DNA of 64,000 nt from Takakia lepidozioides (GCA_030704615.1 CM060732.1:248001-312000); one strand, 5' to 3'. Shown: positions 10,331 through 21,279, numbered from the stretch's first letter. The notes: generated by a model not told the origin, from the letters alone. Numbers and translations are program-made.

Positions 10331-13300
10331 GTGAGTTCTACCCCTACTTGTGTTCATGTTTTCTGGGCGTTGAGTTCTCCTCAAACTGAAACTGGGATGC
10401 ACATATCCATAAAGTTGTTCAAACAGGAAGGGCAAAGCGCCGAGTCTCACTAAATTCTTCTCGTATAGAGGGATTAACTTTGAGGTCAAGAAAACCTTGC
10501 TTTGTCGCGTCATTGGACTTGCCTTGTAGTACACATTTGCTATATGGGTTGATAACTCCAACGAGGCTAGGTCTGCAGAATCCTTCCAAGTGGGGGTGCT
10601 TAAGGAGTGGATGTCCGCATGCTCCAAAACAGCCAATGTGGCTGTTCGGGGTGGGTGTGGCATCCCTTCCTTAAGCTCTTGCGGAGATTAATTGAAGGTG
10701 AGATGGTGGAGTCTGTTGCAACACATGTCTTCACACCAGAGATCGTAGGTTAATCGACTCTATATCTTGGAAACAGAACCGTCGAGCCAAACAGGCCAAG
10801 TCTTGGCAGAAGACAGTAGAATTGACTCTCAAGGATCTGAATGTGGACCCACACATCTTCATCCTGCTGGATAAATGCGACTTAGAGACTGTAGTGTCCA
10901 CGGAAGTGAGTGCTACCAGAGAAAATGTATAATGAAAATGAAGTTAGGCAGAAAACATCCTTGAACATGTTTTCAATCTGTGACATGGGGGAGGACATCG
11001 TGGAAAAACCGAAGGGTCTACCACTGTGTGCAGAGGGACTAATTTTAAGGTCAAGGAAATGTTGCTTTGTCACGTCATTGCACCTGCGTTGGAGTACGCA
11101 TTTGCTATATGCGTTGATAACTCCAACAAGGCTAGGTCTGCAGTATCCTTCCAAGTGGGGGTGCTTAAGGAGTGGATGTCCGCATGCTCCAAAATAGCCA
11201 CTATGGCTGTTCATGGTGAGTTTGGCATCCCTTCGTTAATCGGAAGTGGTGGGAATAGCTGGTGAGATGGTGGAGTCTATTGCAGCACATGTCTTTACAC
11301 CAGATATCGTAAGTTAATCGACTCTATATCTTGGAAATAGGACCGCCCAGCCAAACAGGCCAAGTCCTGCCATAAGAGACTAGACGAGACTCTCAATGAT
11401 CTGAATGTGGACCGTCAAGTCTTGACCTTGCTGGAACCATGTGACTTAGAGACTGTAGTGTCCAAAGCCATGTGTGCTGCCACAAAATTGTGTTCTGACA
11501 AAGAAGTTAGGCATAAAAAATCCATGAACCTGTTTCTAGATTGTGACATGGGGGAGGACATCCTGGATGACCTGAAGGGTCTACCCACTGTGTGCACCAG
11601 ACTGAAATTGTGGATTTGGTGATGAAGCCTACCTTTGGACAGCAAACAGAAGCTAAGAGGGATGAGAGAGTGCTATTGCCCGTTCTATGGGCTCCACAAA
11701 CACAATATTCATTGTTTGATTCACTGCCCGGGGTGCTATCACCAGACAGACCACCGGATATCCAAGCTATCAATTGAATTGTGTCTGCACCTGTGTTTAC
11801 CAACATTGAGAGTCTTTAGGCCTTTTGGGACTCCGTTGCTGGGCAAGCACATACAGCCAGCACATGATTGTGTGAATAGATGTCCACTGGATATGTGGAA
11901 AACCCGGATGGATGTTCTGTTTCTTGGTAAGTTTCATGTGGTACTGATGTGAACCCGCCCACATTCTGCTTCTTCACCAATGAATGGCCTTACATGTTAT
12001 GAGGACATTTTGTCCCTCTCATTTTCATTTTTTGGCACTTGCGCTGCAGGGGAGTGGGTTTGAGGTCTGCTGTTTATGGTTGTGGTTGTGGGATGGTTTG
12101 TGCTCTGGTGACGTTGTGTTCAGTAGGACTACAGCTGATGCAACTTGTGTGTGGGATGTTTTTGGCAACGGAAGGGGAGTGAAGCTGCAGCAAAGCACTC
12201 ACAGCCACCATACAATGCCAACCAACACCAACCTTGGCACCTACCCCCTGCCGGATGGTCTCCACAACAGAGTGCACCATGGGGAGCCCCCCCTGCTTTG
12301 GGGTCGTGGCGTTGGCTTCCTGATGCTGGCACGTCACAATGGGGGCCTCCCACATCTCCATACAGCCCTCCCCCCTCCGGCACACATCAGTCACCCCCCC
12401 ACAACGTATGACGGCGCTGCTCCAGAGCATGGGGGCAGGAAACGGTCATCAGAGCTGAGGAAGGAACGACGCCATGCCATGAAACAATGGGAAGAAGATG
12501 GAGAGGGAAGGGTGGCTGCAGGGCTAAAGCGCCACAAGGTGGAGGTGCATGGAAATGGAGTCATCAATGTTGGCTGCGAAGGTAAGCAACACTGGCAGCG
12601 TGATTTGCGTGGCCTGGCATTGCATTACCTTGACTCAAGTGTACAAGACATTGACCAGCAGTCCCAGAGTGCCATGTCAACAGTAATAGAGGGCATAAAT
12701 GGAATGTACGAGTACACACCTATCCCTGCCAATTGTGATTTTATAGTCAAGCAATGTGGGAAGATAATGAAAGGAGAACGAGCAAAACTGAAAGATAAAT
12801 GGGCGAAGACTGGTGTGAGGCCAATGAACACTGAACCCGCCTATTGGGATAAGCTTGTTGCCTACTGGGAGTCCCCTCGTGGACTTGCAAAGGCCGAAGG
12901 GATGAAGCAAGCGCGTGCTTGTGTCACGAACCCCTCGCGTTGGGGTCGGGCAGGAGTTGCAAGCCAAGCAGCCCGTTTGGTAATTTCCCACACCCCCTTC
13001 TCATTGCTCTTACGTTGTGGCATGTTGTGATGGAAGAGACACCCACGAGTGGGTTTTATTCCTTGTGCAGAATTAGTTGTTATGTGATATGCAGGGCAGT
13101 GCTTTGTCCATATGCTCCTGGCATTTTGTACTGATAGTGTGTGGATGGGCAAATACAGCAAAGACGCAAAGCGCGGAGCCCGTCACTGTCCGAGCTCGGG
13201 GCGGAGCAAAAGAACGCTGCGATTGGCACCCCATCAAAGTCTGTTTTGAGCCAGGTATGTTTTGAAGTCCGGTTTCCATTCATGAATCTGTTGTTGTACT

Positions 13301-15631
13301 AAGATTTGGTGGGTATGTGGGGCCCCCACGCATGGTACACGAGGGGTGTTATGCCAAACCCAGCCATCTCCGAATGCCTGAAATCCTGCACATTCGGCCT
13401 CTTCTTCTAGTTTTTAACAGTACGGGTGGGTGTTTGTATGCGTAGGGAGCGGGGAACTCAATGGCAGCCCGCATGGGGGCCCTGGAGAGGCTTGTGGCTC
13501 TCTCTGCGGAGCGGGAGAGGGGAATGGAAGCACAACTGAAAAAGATAGTGGAACTCATGATGGGGCAAAAAGGGGGTGTGACGGGTGGCATTATAGAAGA
13601 CCCCCCTGCTGCGACCATTGTACCTGACAATGAGGAAGTAATTGTAGTGGGTAGGGATGTGACCGAGGTCCAGCCTGTTGTTGATGATATTCACAGTGGG
13701 AGGCAGGGTCCACTCGTTGAAGAGGGAGAGGTCCAGCAAGTTGGTGGGGATGACATGGACGATGGGGGGTCATTGCTGATGATGGGGGAAAGGGGAAGCT
13801 GTAGGGGGAGAGGGTGGTAGTTTGCCTGGTCCAGGCTGCAGGGGGACCGAAACTTTGCCCTCCGGGGTGACTATTGTCTCCCAACCCACTGAGGTGAGAC
13901 CCCGTGACACCCCTTCAAAAGCTCCTTTCATTGAAAAGTCGAAACTAATTGTTCTAGACCTGAACGGGATCCTGTGCCACTCTATTCCTAACTTTCAGCC
14001 CAACCCGAGGCGTCATTGGCCATGGGTGTTGACCACCAACAAGTATGTTTTCCCAAGGCCCCAGGTTTGTGAGTTTTTAAACCTTCTCTTCCGGTATTTC
14101 TACGTTGGGATATGGTCATGTGCTTCCAAGGGGAATGTTGCAGACATCTTGAAAGTGGTGATGCAGGGGGTCAAGGGTTCTCCCCTCTTTGTGTGGTCAC
14201 AAGAGGAGTGTGACCCCTTGATAGAGCCACACCCCACAAAAGGGCCTGCCGTACAGAACTTACAGAAGAGACTATCGAGGGTGTGGTCGCAATTTTCTGG
14301 ATTTAACGAATCCAACACCCTCTTAGTGGATGATTCACCACACAAGGGGAGGGGGAACTCCCCTTTGAACATGGTCCATCCATTGTCGTTTGATGTCACT
14401 GGCAATGTCATTGAGGGGCCCGATTCAGACTACCTTTTAGAAACAGTCTGGCCCTACTGCCAAGATTTGTTTTGCTCCAAGGATGTGCGTGTCTTCACAA
14501 GCACCTGGAAGCTGACCCCGATTGGCAGCTTGAATGTGGGAGAGGATGGGGTCGTTGGGGGAAGTGCTTCTGCGCCCATGAAGGTGAAACTAACCTTACT
14601 GTTTGCAACATGACATCGAAGCCAAAAGAGATGTTTGTTTTGTTCCCCCGGATGCCCTCTCACGCAAGGCTGGCACTATATGTTTTGCAGGGACCACAGG
14701 GAGTGGCACTGGGGTCGAATGTGAAGAAGGTGGGTCCTGCGCCAAGGACCATAGTGCTATGGCGCCAGCATTCCGGATCTGCCCCCCGGCATGAGGAGGC
14801 AGCGCCCAAGGTATGGTTGTTCCCAGCCCCTCTCCGCAAACTTACTTGGTTGGTTTCCTTTATGGATACACTTCCTGAAGCGTTGCAATGTGTATTCATT
14901 GCAGGTGAGCAAGAGGAGTGGGCTGTCCCCGGCACCATCATCGCAGCAGGACGTGGTTCCCCAGGCATGCATTCATGGTTCCTTGCTTTGCCTGGTTTCT
15001 AGTAGGGTTATTTTTGCCAGGAAGTTGTAGTGTGCAGGGTCTGAGCATGGTGTTTGTTAGCTTGCTCCGTGGAGGTGTGTTTATACCATTGCAGCCACCA
15101 GAGTTCATGTTATTCTTATCCGTCTAACTAAACCTCTTTTTGTTGCTGCAATTGAAGACACGTGGGCAGCTTTCCTCAGTTGCCACCCTCAGCGACGAGC
15201 CTCGCTTCAAGGTACGTTGGTACACCGTGAATTTGCTGCTGATTCAGTATCGTGGCAACCAAGATCGTTTCCATGCCCTGCTGCGCTTGACTTTCACCCT
15301 ATCATTCCTATGTTTGTTGCTGAGTGGACCCTAATGTTGGTGTCTGCAGATATCAGATCTTGTGTTTCTCCTTAACCCCAATGACAAGCGGTCAAAGACA
15401 GCCGCCGCAAAGGCGGAAGTGGTGGGAATAGCCGGGGTTGACAAGTTCCACTGCAAGGACATTCGTTCCGGGTGGTACAAGGTGAAAGTCCACGAGATCA
15501 TGCTTCCAAGTGTTACATTGCCTTGCCCAAATGTGGACGATGCCCCCCCCCAGACCACACTAGCGCACGTGAAAGGCACGGTGACTTTGTGGCCAGAGAA
15601 GAGTATGAGGAAAGGTGAAAGTATCAAGTGA
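10031..15631 (+). CDS. TNP1-like CACTA protein with spliced-in FCP1/HAD-like domain (multi-exon)
   Basis: A gene model can be read from splice signals: exons 10031-10330, 12191-12979, 13159-13254, 13446-about 13800, about 13835-14583, 14691-14810, 14905-14964 (GC donor), 15158-15211 and 15350-15631. Except for the junction near 13800-13835, every exon is a multiple of three with phase-0 borders, which is hard to get by chance. Exon 1 is serine-rich with a PRLARLNPQK motif and acidic patches. Exon 2 carries a Transposase_24-like core (EPAYWDKLVAYWESPRG...R...WGRAG). Exon 4 is a coiled coil. The next exon is FCP1-like. The last exon is Transposase_23-like. Expected role: binding CACTA ends. The intron-1 acceptor could instead be at 12049. 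Confidence 0.6.
10365..11950 (+). pseudogene. Decayed, tandemly duplicated LINE 3' fragments
   Basis: Both halves resemble the C-terminal part of the LINE at 41-865 and 38100-39319: DNSNKARSAVSFQVGVLKEW, LDPQ/DRQVLTLL, NEVRxKxSxNxFxxCDMGEDI and a degenerate CPFYGLHKHNIHCLIHCPG zinc tail near 11680-11740. The segment starting near 10466 recurs at 11031, giving a ~565-bp tandem duplication. Stops and frameshifts are frequent, so it is older than the LINE pieces in the TIR element. It lies in intron 1 of the TNP1-like gene. Confidence 0.7.
12191..13254 (+). CDS. TNP1-like gene, exons 2-3 (Transposase_24-like core)
   Basis: Exon 2 (12191-12979) includes KRSSELRKERRHAMKQWEED, CDFIVKQCGKIMKGERAKLK and EPAYWDKLVAYWESPRG, with a following R...NPSRWGRAGV. 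The W-x2-[FL]V-x-Y-W-x-S / R...GRxG pattern is that of the plant Ptta/En-Spm Transposase_24 family. Exon 3 (13159-13254, 32 codons) has ARSPSLSELGAEQKN. The donor TTG|GTAATT and acceptor ACAG|CAAAGA keep phase 0. Assignment rests on motif recognition by eye. Confidence 0.55.
13446..13820 (+). CDS. TNP1-like gene, exon 4 (coiled coil and acidic linker)
   Basis: This exon follows the acceptor CGTAG|GGAGCG. MAARMGALERLVALSAERERG and EAQLKKIVELM are heptad-rich and likely a coiled coil, the usual dimerisation segment in TNP1/Transposase_24 proteins. A long acidic linker follows. The frame ends at a TAG (13818-13820). A 34-nt GT...AG segment (13801-13834) would restore the frame into the next exon, but that is shorter than usual introns, so a frameshift is equally possible. 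Confidence 0.5.
   Translation, partial: GAGNSMAARMGALERLVALSAERERGMEAQLKKIVELMMGQKGGVTGGIIEDPPAATIVPDNEEVIVVGRDVTEVQPVVDDIHSGRQGPLVEEGEVQQVGGDDMDDGGSLLMMGERGSCRGRGW
13822..14583 (+). CDS. FCP1/NIF-like HAD phosphatase domain inside the TNP1-like gene
   Basis: The frame shows KLIVLDLNGILCHSIP (HAD motif I), YFYVGIWSCASKGNVADIL (motif II region, with S/C as in FCP1-type W-T/S-x-x) and NTLLVDDSPHKG (motif III/IV DD), with a hydrophobic core typical of the CTD-phosphatase (NIF) family. In canonical FCP1 motif I is DxDxT; here it is D-L-N-G, so the second Asp is replaced by Asn, as in the DLNG-type plant homologues. Catalysis is therefore doubtful. It ends at ATGAAG|GTGAAA in phase 0, matching the next exon. 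Location inside a CACTA gene suggests captured host sequence. Confidence 0.7.
14691..15631 (+). CDS. TNP1-like gene, last four exons (Transposase_23-like C-terminus)
   Basis: Exons 14691-14810, 14905-14964, 15158-15211 and 15350-15631 are all phase 0. The last exon reads SDLVFLLNPNDKRSK, VVGIAGVDKFHCKDIRSGWY, VKVHEIMLPSVTLPCPN and AHVKGTVTLWP, then a TGA at 15629. This pattern (VLL...vA.G....G...V.V........G..V.WP) is that of the TNP1/En-Spm C-terminal domain. It confirms that the gene is the element's accessory transposition protein. Confidence 0.6.
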
Positions 15632-16738
15632 GATTTCATGTTTGTAGTCCCTATTGGGTGTGTAATGATACTCATAGAAGTGTGTATGATACTCATGTTA
15701 CCAGTTTTGAATATTTGGGCCATGACAATTTATGTGATGTCCGGCAACCATGTATGTTGGCATTTTGTCTTGCTCATATGCAGGTGTGCCGTGACGGTCT
15801 CTTATTTGAATGTAATATCACATTTTCCTGACTTGTCGTTGTGTCCATCCACCTTCTATGTGTATGTGTGATGGTCTTTGGTCTCCCTGGACTACGTCTA
15901 TTTGGTTCATTAGCGTGATGTTGTGCATGCATCGTGGTCTGTGTTCTGAGTCTCGCCCAATATCAATGCTTCTCAATTCTCCCTGCATATGGGTGAACCA
16001 CTAAAACCACTAGAATGCATCAGAACCATACTTTCAGCTTAGAATGCAAGTCATTTGGACAACTCACACAAACCACTACAAGTGCTCGTTTGCAGTGCTT
16101 TCCTACTGTAGTGCAACCAACTAGCACAGTGGCAGCGGAATTGGCCAAAGCAGTCCCGAGATGGCACAAGCACTCTGCGTCTTTCCACTAGCAGTCATAC
16201 CCCTCACTGCCATTGCATGGGGACGACGCCACGCGTCGATCCACACACTCTCCACGTGGTCCCCGTGGATTTGTCTGCCGGCAGTTGTGCGGTCGACTTC
16301 GCCAGTCGCTGTTGCCACGTGACATGCAGCACTCCAAGTTATGTGGCCGACTGCGATGTGGCGTCTTGGGCCCGTGGCCACGCGGCAGCATTGCCGCTTG
16401 TCGTGGTGCCGCCACATCGGCAACCACGTCCGCATCCACGTCCGCGTCCATGTGTCACCGCGCCCGGGTGAGTCAGTCCACTCATCCGGAGGGAGAAGTC
16501 AAAGTCAGCCCAAAAGGTCAGACACACGGGTGGCCGGCCTTGTTACGCCACGTGGTTCTTCAGCATTAATCGCATTAATTGCTGAGCAGTTGTTTGCGCG
16601 TCTACGTCCTTTACCACTCCAATCATTGGATGTCCAACCTAACTACCACGTCTGTTGTAACTAGTCGTTTCTAACTTCCAGTCGATCCTATTTTTTTGAC
16701 TTTTACGACTCAAAATAGTCGTTACCCCAGTGGTAAAT
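15632..16738. other. CACTA right subterminal region
   Basis: No gene is supported. 15632-15900 looks like 3' untranslated sequence. 16200-16560 is GC-rich with repeated CCACGTG/CGTGGCCACG and CACGTCCGC motifs. 16640-16730 has several AGTCG/CGACT motifs like those at the left end. Confidence 0.45.
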
Positions 16739-16757
16739 GACACGAATGCTTCTAGTA
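16739..16757 (-). repeat. CACTA right terminal inverted repeat
   Basis: On the minus strand it reads TACTAGAAGCATTCGTGTC, followed on the plus strand by the CGT duplication (16758-16760). The outermost base is T instead of C, a transition in the terminal dinucleotide that could weaken mobility. Confidence 0.85.
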
Positions 16758-18730
16758 CGTCTACCTGTCTCAGCTGCTGCCAACTCTTTCCTTATCCTTC
16801 TGTCCTCCCTAGCCCTCTCCAAAATCTGCTCTATTTTACTGGGATTCTCACATCGTCTAATCGCTGTATTTGCGAGTTTAGCTGCATAACTAGGAAGGGA
16901 GTAGTCCTTCACCGGGCTCTTCATGAAGTCGGCCCTCGCAAAGAACGGGACATTTGTCCTGGCAAGAAGTGTAGGCCCTACATTTTTCGACCCGGATCCT
17001 GGAATCCTGCACATAACAATCACCCACGAGACCAATGAGAACCACAGTCCGGAAATGCGTTTGACAAAAAATCACCAAGAAGGCTTTGCAAACTTACAAT
17101 GTTTGCACTCACTCGTATTACGGGTTCTCCTCGGCATCAATGTCCACTGTCTCTTCCTCCGAGTCCGACAAATCCGAGGAATCTTTGGCTTTGATGGGAG
17201 CCTTCACATTCCGTTAAAGCCCTTCCAGATGGGATCCCCAGACGGATGTGTCCTCCTCGTAGGCAAAGAGGTGCCGGTCAGAAAATTGCCCAGCCCACAT
17301 TGAGGCACCTGTTACAATGCCATCCACTCATTGAAAAATGGCCCTTCACACATGGCGAATTTGAACAGAATGAGAATTCACAGAACAGCATAGTACAAGA
17401 ATCTGCATACCTGTTCCACAGATGAGGTCCAACACTCTGCCCTCTAGATCAGTGCATGCCTCCGTAATTGTTTGGATGAAGGCGGGGCTCCGAGTCCGTG
17501 AATACCGCAGGGGATCCGTTGAAGTGAGACTATGGGGGAGGAGTTCCGTGAGAACGTTGTTGAACAGGACGTCGTAATCGATGGGGTTGCAGTTCAGGTC
17601 AACCAACGATCCCTCCTTCCGGAAAGCAAAGGTCGAGTTCTCCTTCATAAAGTAGTATGCATCGAACTGCTTCGTCTGCATACACAGTGGGGAACGATTA
17701 GAAATCGAATGCGGCACCGCATTTCAAAACATGTTACAAAATGAAAGGACGATTGCTAATGTCCTAATTACCTTCTTCCCTTCCGACCGAAGGCCCAATG
17801 TGTTGATGCACGTCCACTTCTTCTTCAGAATTGGGACAGCGCTCTTGCGGTCCACTTCGCAATTCTTGTCTCTGTTTTTTTGCCTCTGCTCACCAGGACA
17901 ACCACACAGCCTCTGTCGTCCAACACCATGCGGGCAAGCCCGAATCCTTTCTTCCAAAAGTCCTCGGAGTACCTGTTCCAAGATGGCAAACCTTGCAGTC
18001 CTTCCACAAGCTCTCCGTCCGGAATATCCAAGATGATCATATCGCAAGACCACTTGGTGGCTTTTCCGCCCCTCCTGCAATCATTCCCTGCACACACCTT
18101 CTCAAAGAAAGAGACCATCTTCAGAAACCCAGAGGTGTTGGAAGGCTCTGCTTCAGCCGCCTTCTTCAGGGCTCTGCCCTTCAGACCCTCCATGGTCTTG
18201 ATGTATGCCAACTTGGCTGCCAGTCCGTCCAAAGCCGCCAAGAAACTCTCATTGACACACTGAACTACTGTTTCTGGCTCCACTTTTCGGCCTCGTCATT
18301 TCCCCACCGGCTCGAAAGGGTGCCCCCCCGGGGGGTTGAAGAGTGGCTTCTTGGCTGAGCCTGTTCTCGTCCCTCTCGTGACAACGGTGGGCACAGGGGA
18401 TTTCGGCTGCATTTCAGGGGGTGGGCTGGTTGCAAAGTCTCCATCGGAGTCCTCTTCGTCACCCTCTTCCTGCTCTTTCTGTTTCTGCTTCTTTGTCTTC
18501 TTGGGTGTCACAACTGCTGCTCCTTGCTGGCAAGTCCTCTTCTTCGACCCCTTCTGTTGAGCCTGCACAGCTGCATCCACCGTCTTCTGTGCCATCTCAG
18601 CTGCCTTTCTGGATTGTTCCAGAAGCAGCAGAGCAGCGTCCTTTGCCGACTCAGGCTCAGCACGGACACGTCTTTCCTTTCTCTTCTCAATCCGTTTTCC
18701 CGTGCAGATCTTTCTCCGATTCGTCAACAA
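16758..18730 (-). pseudogene. Methyltransferase-like gene with conserved C-terminal module, split by CACTA element
   Basis: Exons in order: 18730-17772, 17675-17411, 17308-17122 and 17006-16758, with matching intron phases. Exon 1 has a basic region (KKTKKQKQKEQEE), then CDMIILDIPDGE and a GFGLARMVLDDRGCVVVLVS strand, resembling motif IV and its following strands in beta-class amino-methyltransferases, but with DIPD in place of DPPY. Exons 2-3 give GRVLDLICGTGASMWAGQ, then HLFAYEED, a good AdoMet motif I with an acidic end of strand 2. The last exon is the FFARADFMKSPVKDYSLPSY module. Lesions are a TGA at 18296-18298, a frameshift in an A-run near 17890, a TAA at 17213-17215 (CAA in the copy at 60809-61040) and the CACTA insertion at 16757. 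Confidence 0.65.
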
Positions 18731-18952
18731 GTCCGCCAGACATGTCTAGGTACCACGGGCATCCAACGAGATGCGCGGCATGCCATTGTTTCTGCATCTC
18801 TGGTAGGTAGACACAGCTTGGTCCCAGGCACGGTCCAAGCCATGAAAAACGGGGGCTCTTGCGTATTTCATATACCTGCAAGACAGTCAACATGCGTGAG
18901 CACAAGTTATGAGAATGTACTCGTAGAGTGCAACCGAAACGATAAAGTGTGA

Positions 18953-19306
18953 ATGCTACCACAAGATGAAGAGCCATTCATCTTCCCATCGCAAGTTGAG
19001 CAAGTTTTCTTTTCAGATGACATCCATGCGTCGGGATGGAAGGGGGTTCTTCACAAGGACCCCCGGGCCAAACGAGTCGTTGCCGACGTCCATGATCTGG
19101 ACCTAGGGGAGAATGCCGACCACGAGGGTCTGAGGGAACCACGAAATCTACCAGATACGGCCGAACCAGTCTCTTTGGAAGGAGCAGTTACCTTTAATGA
19201 GGAAGACATTCCAGGGTTGGTAATTACCGCCAGGCAAATTGCAGATGTGGGTAGTGAAGGGGAAGATTATTTGGATACGGATAGTGAGCCCAGACAAGAT
19301 GGCTAG
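18953..19306 (+). pseudogene. TNP2-like C-terminal fragment (second copy)
   Basis: The frame matches the C-terminus of the TNP2 gene at 4080-5083 almost residue for residue (EPFIFPSQVEQVFFSDD, then VVADVHDLDLGENADHEG) and ends in DTDSEP. Here the DUF4216 end and the acidic tail are in one frame, which locates the frameshift in the other copy. It abuts the 5' side of the methyltransferase-like gene and has no TIR nearby, so it is a fragment of a different insertion or a rearrangement. Confidence 0.75.
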
Positions 19307-19571
19307 TTCTGTGTCCCAGTGGGAAGGGTCCTACTGCACATTCCAGCATTTGCATACTGCACCTTGTGCAAACAGCAATCCATACAACAAAAGACACGTC
19401 CCAGCATACTGGCAGTGAATTGCAAAAAACCTTAACAGAAGATTATCCAAGCATGTATATTCCCCAATGGCACAGGGAAGCTGCTTGATTTCTGAATGAA
19501 AATGTATGTGCCATGAGTGTCGGCGAGTCGAAAATGTCTATTCTAGCATGCAAGACCTATGGTCCCTCGCC

Positions 19572-20107
19572 CAAGAAGAAGGAACTCTAATTGGCCTCTC
19601 AAGGACCTCCTGAGTGACCGGCGTGCCTATATTTGAACAAAATGTCAGTGGTTTCTGTCGCCCGGTTGAAACTAACGAGGATGTCGTGTTTATCGATAGC
19701 GCCCCTTGGTAGAAGGACATTTTCACAGTGGGCCTGTTTCCCCTCCTCCTCATCCTCATAACTGAAGAGAATGTCCCACTTTCCGAGTCAGTCCGTCCAC
19801 GCGTAAAGTTTTCAACCTATGCACTCATCATACGTCCACTCGCAACAATTCCAGCGATACAGCAACGCGTGTGCGTGATCTGTTCGGCTCCCACTCATGC
19901 GGAAAGTCCAGGTCCATGATGTGTAGGAACCACCGGCTCCCCAGCCGGGGTCCAGGAGAATCGTGCAATCCGGGAAGAAAACTCCATTGCTCTCAGCTGG
20001 ACAAGTCGAGGACGTCCCTGTAAACATCCAGGGAAAACAATGATGTCGTGTGCTTCGGGAAAATGACTCCCGTCTGGGCGTCGATAGATGTGATTCGGGC
20101 ACGACAT
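19572..20107 (-). pseudogene. Copy C of unrecognised ~190-aa repeated family, frameshifted
   Basis: The start context ATGTCGTGC is shared with copies at 57003 and 57558. Matching parts are HDIIVFPGC, LRAMEF, then in other frames GPW-like WGAGGSYTSW, YRWNCCEWTYDE and, near 19700, HDILVSFNR. Frames change several times, so it is a pseudogene. Function unknown. Confidence 0.6.
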
Positions 20108-20214
20108 GGCCTCACGACCATTAGCACAAACTCAAAGCAGAGGAGGAGATGGGCACAACAGAGAAGAGTGAAGAGCAAAATGAGAGCAAGGCCTCCCTTA
20201 CCGTAAGGCGGGGG

Positions 20215-20720
20215 TATTTGCTTCCGGAGCCCAATTTTGGCGCCGTTATTTGGATGGAGTGCGGAAGCTTCAGCCGAGAATTTTGTTTCCGCAGGTCAAT
20301 TTCGGCGCCGTTATTGGTTGCAATCCCTAGCCTTCAGCGGGTATGGTATTTGGGTTCTGGACCCAATTTCGGCGCGTTATCGGCTGCACTCCGTGGCTTC
20401 AAACCGAGTATTTGGTTTGCGGGCCCATTTCGGTGCCGTTATCGCCTGACTCCGGGTTATTGGGTGGGGAGCCCAATTACTTTCACCGTTGTTGGCTTCA
20501 CTCCCGAGCCTTCAGCCGGCTATTTCTTTTCCTGTGCCCAATTACGGCGCCGTTATACCCAACCATCATGCACTTCTGCAACAGTACTATCCACGGTTAT
20601 AGGTCGCCATTGCATTTTCGGAGTCTGCAACCCGGATCCTAATTCCGTTGGTCTCTGCCTCTGGGATAATTTCGGTGCCGTTATTGCCCAGAATTCAGTT
20701 TTTCTATGACCTGGCATAGC
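20215..20720. repeat. Array G: GGCGCC-centred interspersed repeats (CCCAATTTCGGCGCCGTTATTG type)
   Basis: Seven degenerate copies of CAATTTCGGCGCCGTTAT occur at intervals of roughly 60-70 bp (first near 20230, last near 20670). The core is GGCGCC or GGTGCC; the left arm AATTTC and right arm GTTAT make a less perfect palindrome than the other arrays. Confidence 0.7.
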
Positions 20721-21110
20721 GGTCCATGAGCCTGGGCTCCAAGTCATGAGCGTACAATGGTAACTCATGAGCGGAGTGCTTCCAGCATGAGCGCGGGAAA
20801 ATCTTCGATTTTTGATTATTTATAGTTTGGGCCTGAAAAAAATCTGCCAAAATTCAAAGTGTGTTACTTTGCGGCTCATGGGTGAGCCATGCCCGCTCAT
20901 GAGCTCATGGAATAGCAACCCCCGGAATTGGGATGCGGGACCGCATTCCCGTTCAGCCATGTGCAATGGGTTGCATTGTTCAGAAACAACACAATTGCGG
21001 CCTGTCTTAATGAGAACAACTTGTTTGGAGGATTACCTAGTTATGAGCATGAGCGGCATGAGCGGAGAGTAGAGTAGAGAGTAAATAGTAAGACAATCGG
21101 TCTTCATGAG
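20713..21110. repeat. CATGAGC-rich repeat (element-end type)
   Basis: Many copies of CATGAGC or its inverse GCTCATG occur (20730-20800, 20875-20915, 21045-21110). The segment ending near 20925 reads, inverted, GGGGGTTGCTATTCCATGAGC, the same end as at 33910, 56108 and 59504. Confidence 0.6.
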
Positions 21111-21279
21111 CAGCAGTACAAATTTCAAAAATAAAAAAAACAATAAAAAACATTAATTTAATGCACTGTTAGGAAAAAACAAAATATATTGGCCCTTGAA
21201 GGAAAATTGTAGTTTTGACAGTTGTGCTCATGATATTTCGTCTTCCGCTCATGCCAATTCCCAGCGACATGTGCAAATA

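Larger units (their letters stand above)
3008..16757. mobile_element. Complete CACTA (En/Spm) element, 13.75 kb, with divergent TNP2 and TNP1-like genes
   Basis: The left end is CACTAGAAGCATTCGTGTC and the inverse right end is TACTAGAAGCATTCGTGTC (18 of 19 identical). The flanks carry a 3-bp duplication CGT at 3005-3007 and 16758-16760, the size expected for CACTA elements. Removing one CGT rebuilds the uninterrupted sequence seen at 59335-59350. Inside, TNP2 (minus, 8051 to 4080) and a TNP1-like gene (plus, 10031 to 15631) are transcribed away from each other. A decayed LINE piece sits in the first intron of the latter. The 13.75-kb size is at the large end for the family. Confidence 0.85.

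Noticed and set aside
16188-16664. Overlapping frames rich in His, Arg and Pro
   Set aside because: GC-rich subterminal CACTA sequence with CACGTG repeats; frames exist on both strands and no domain is seen.
17831-18358. Plus-strand frames opposite the methyltransferase-like gene
   Set aside because: The minus-strand frame has splice signals, motif I and a homologous second copy; the plus-strand frames have none.
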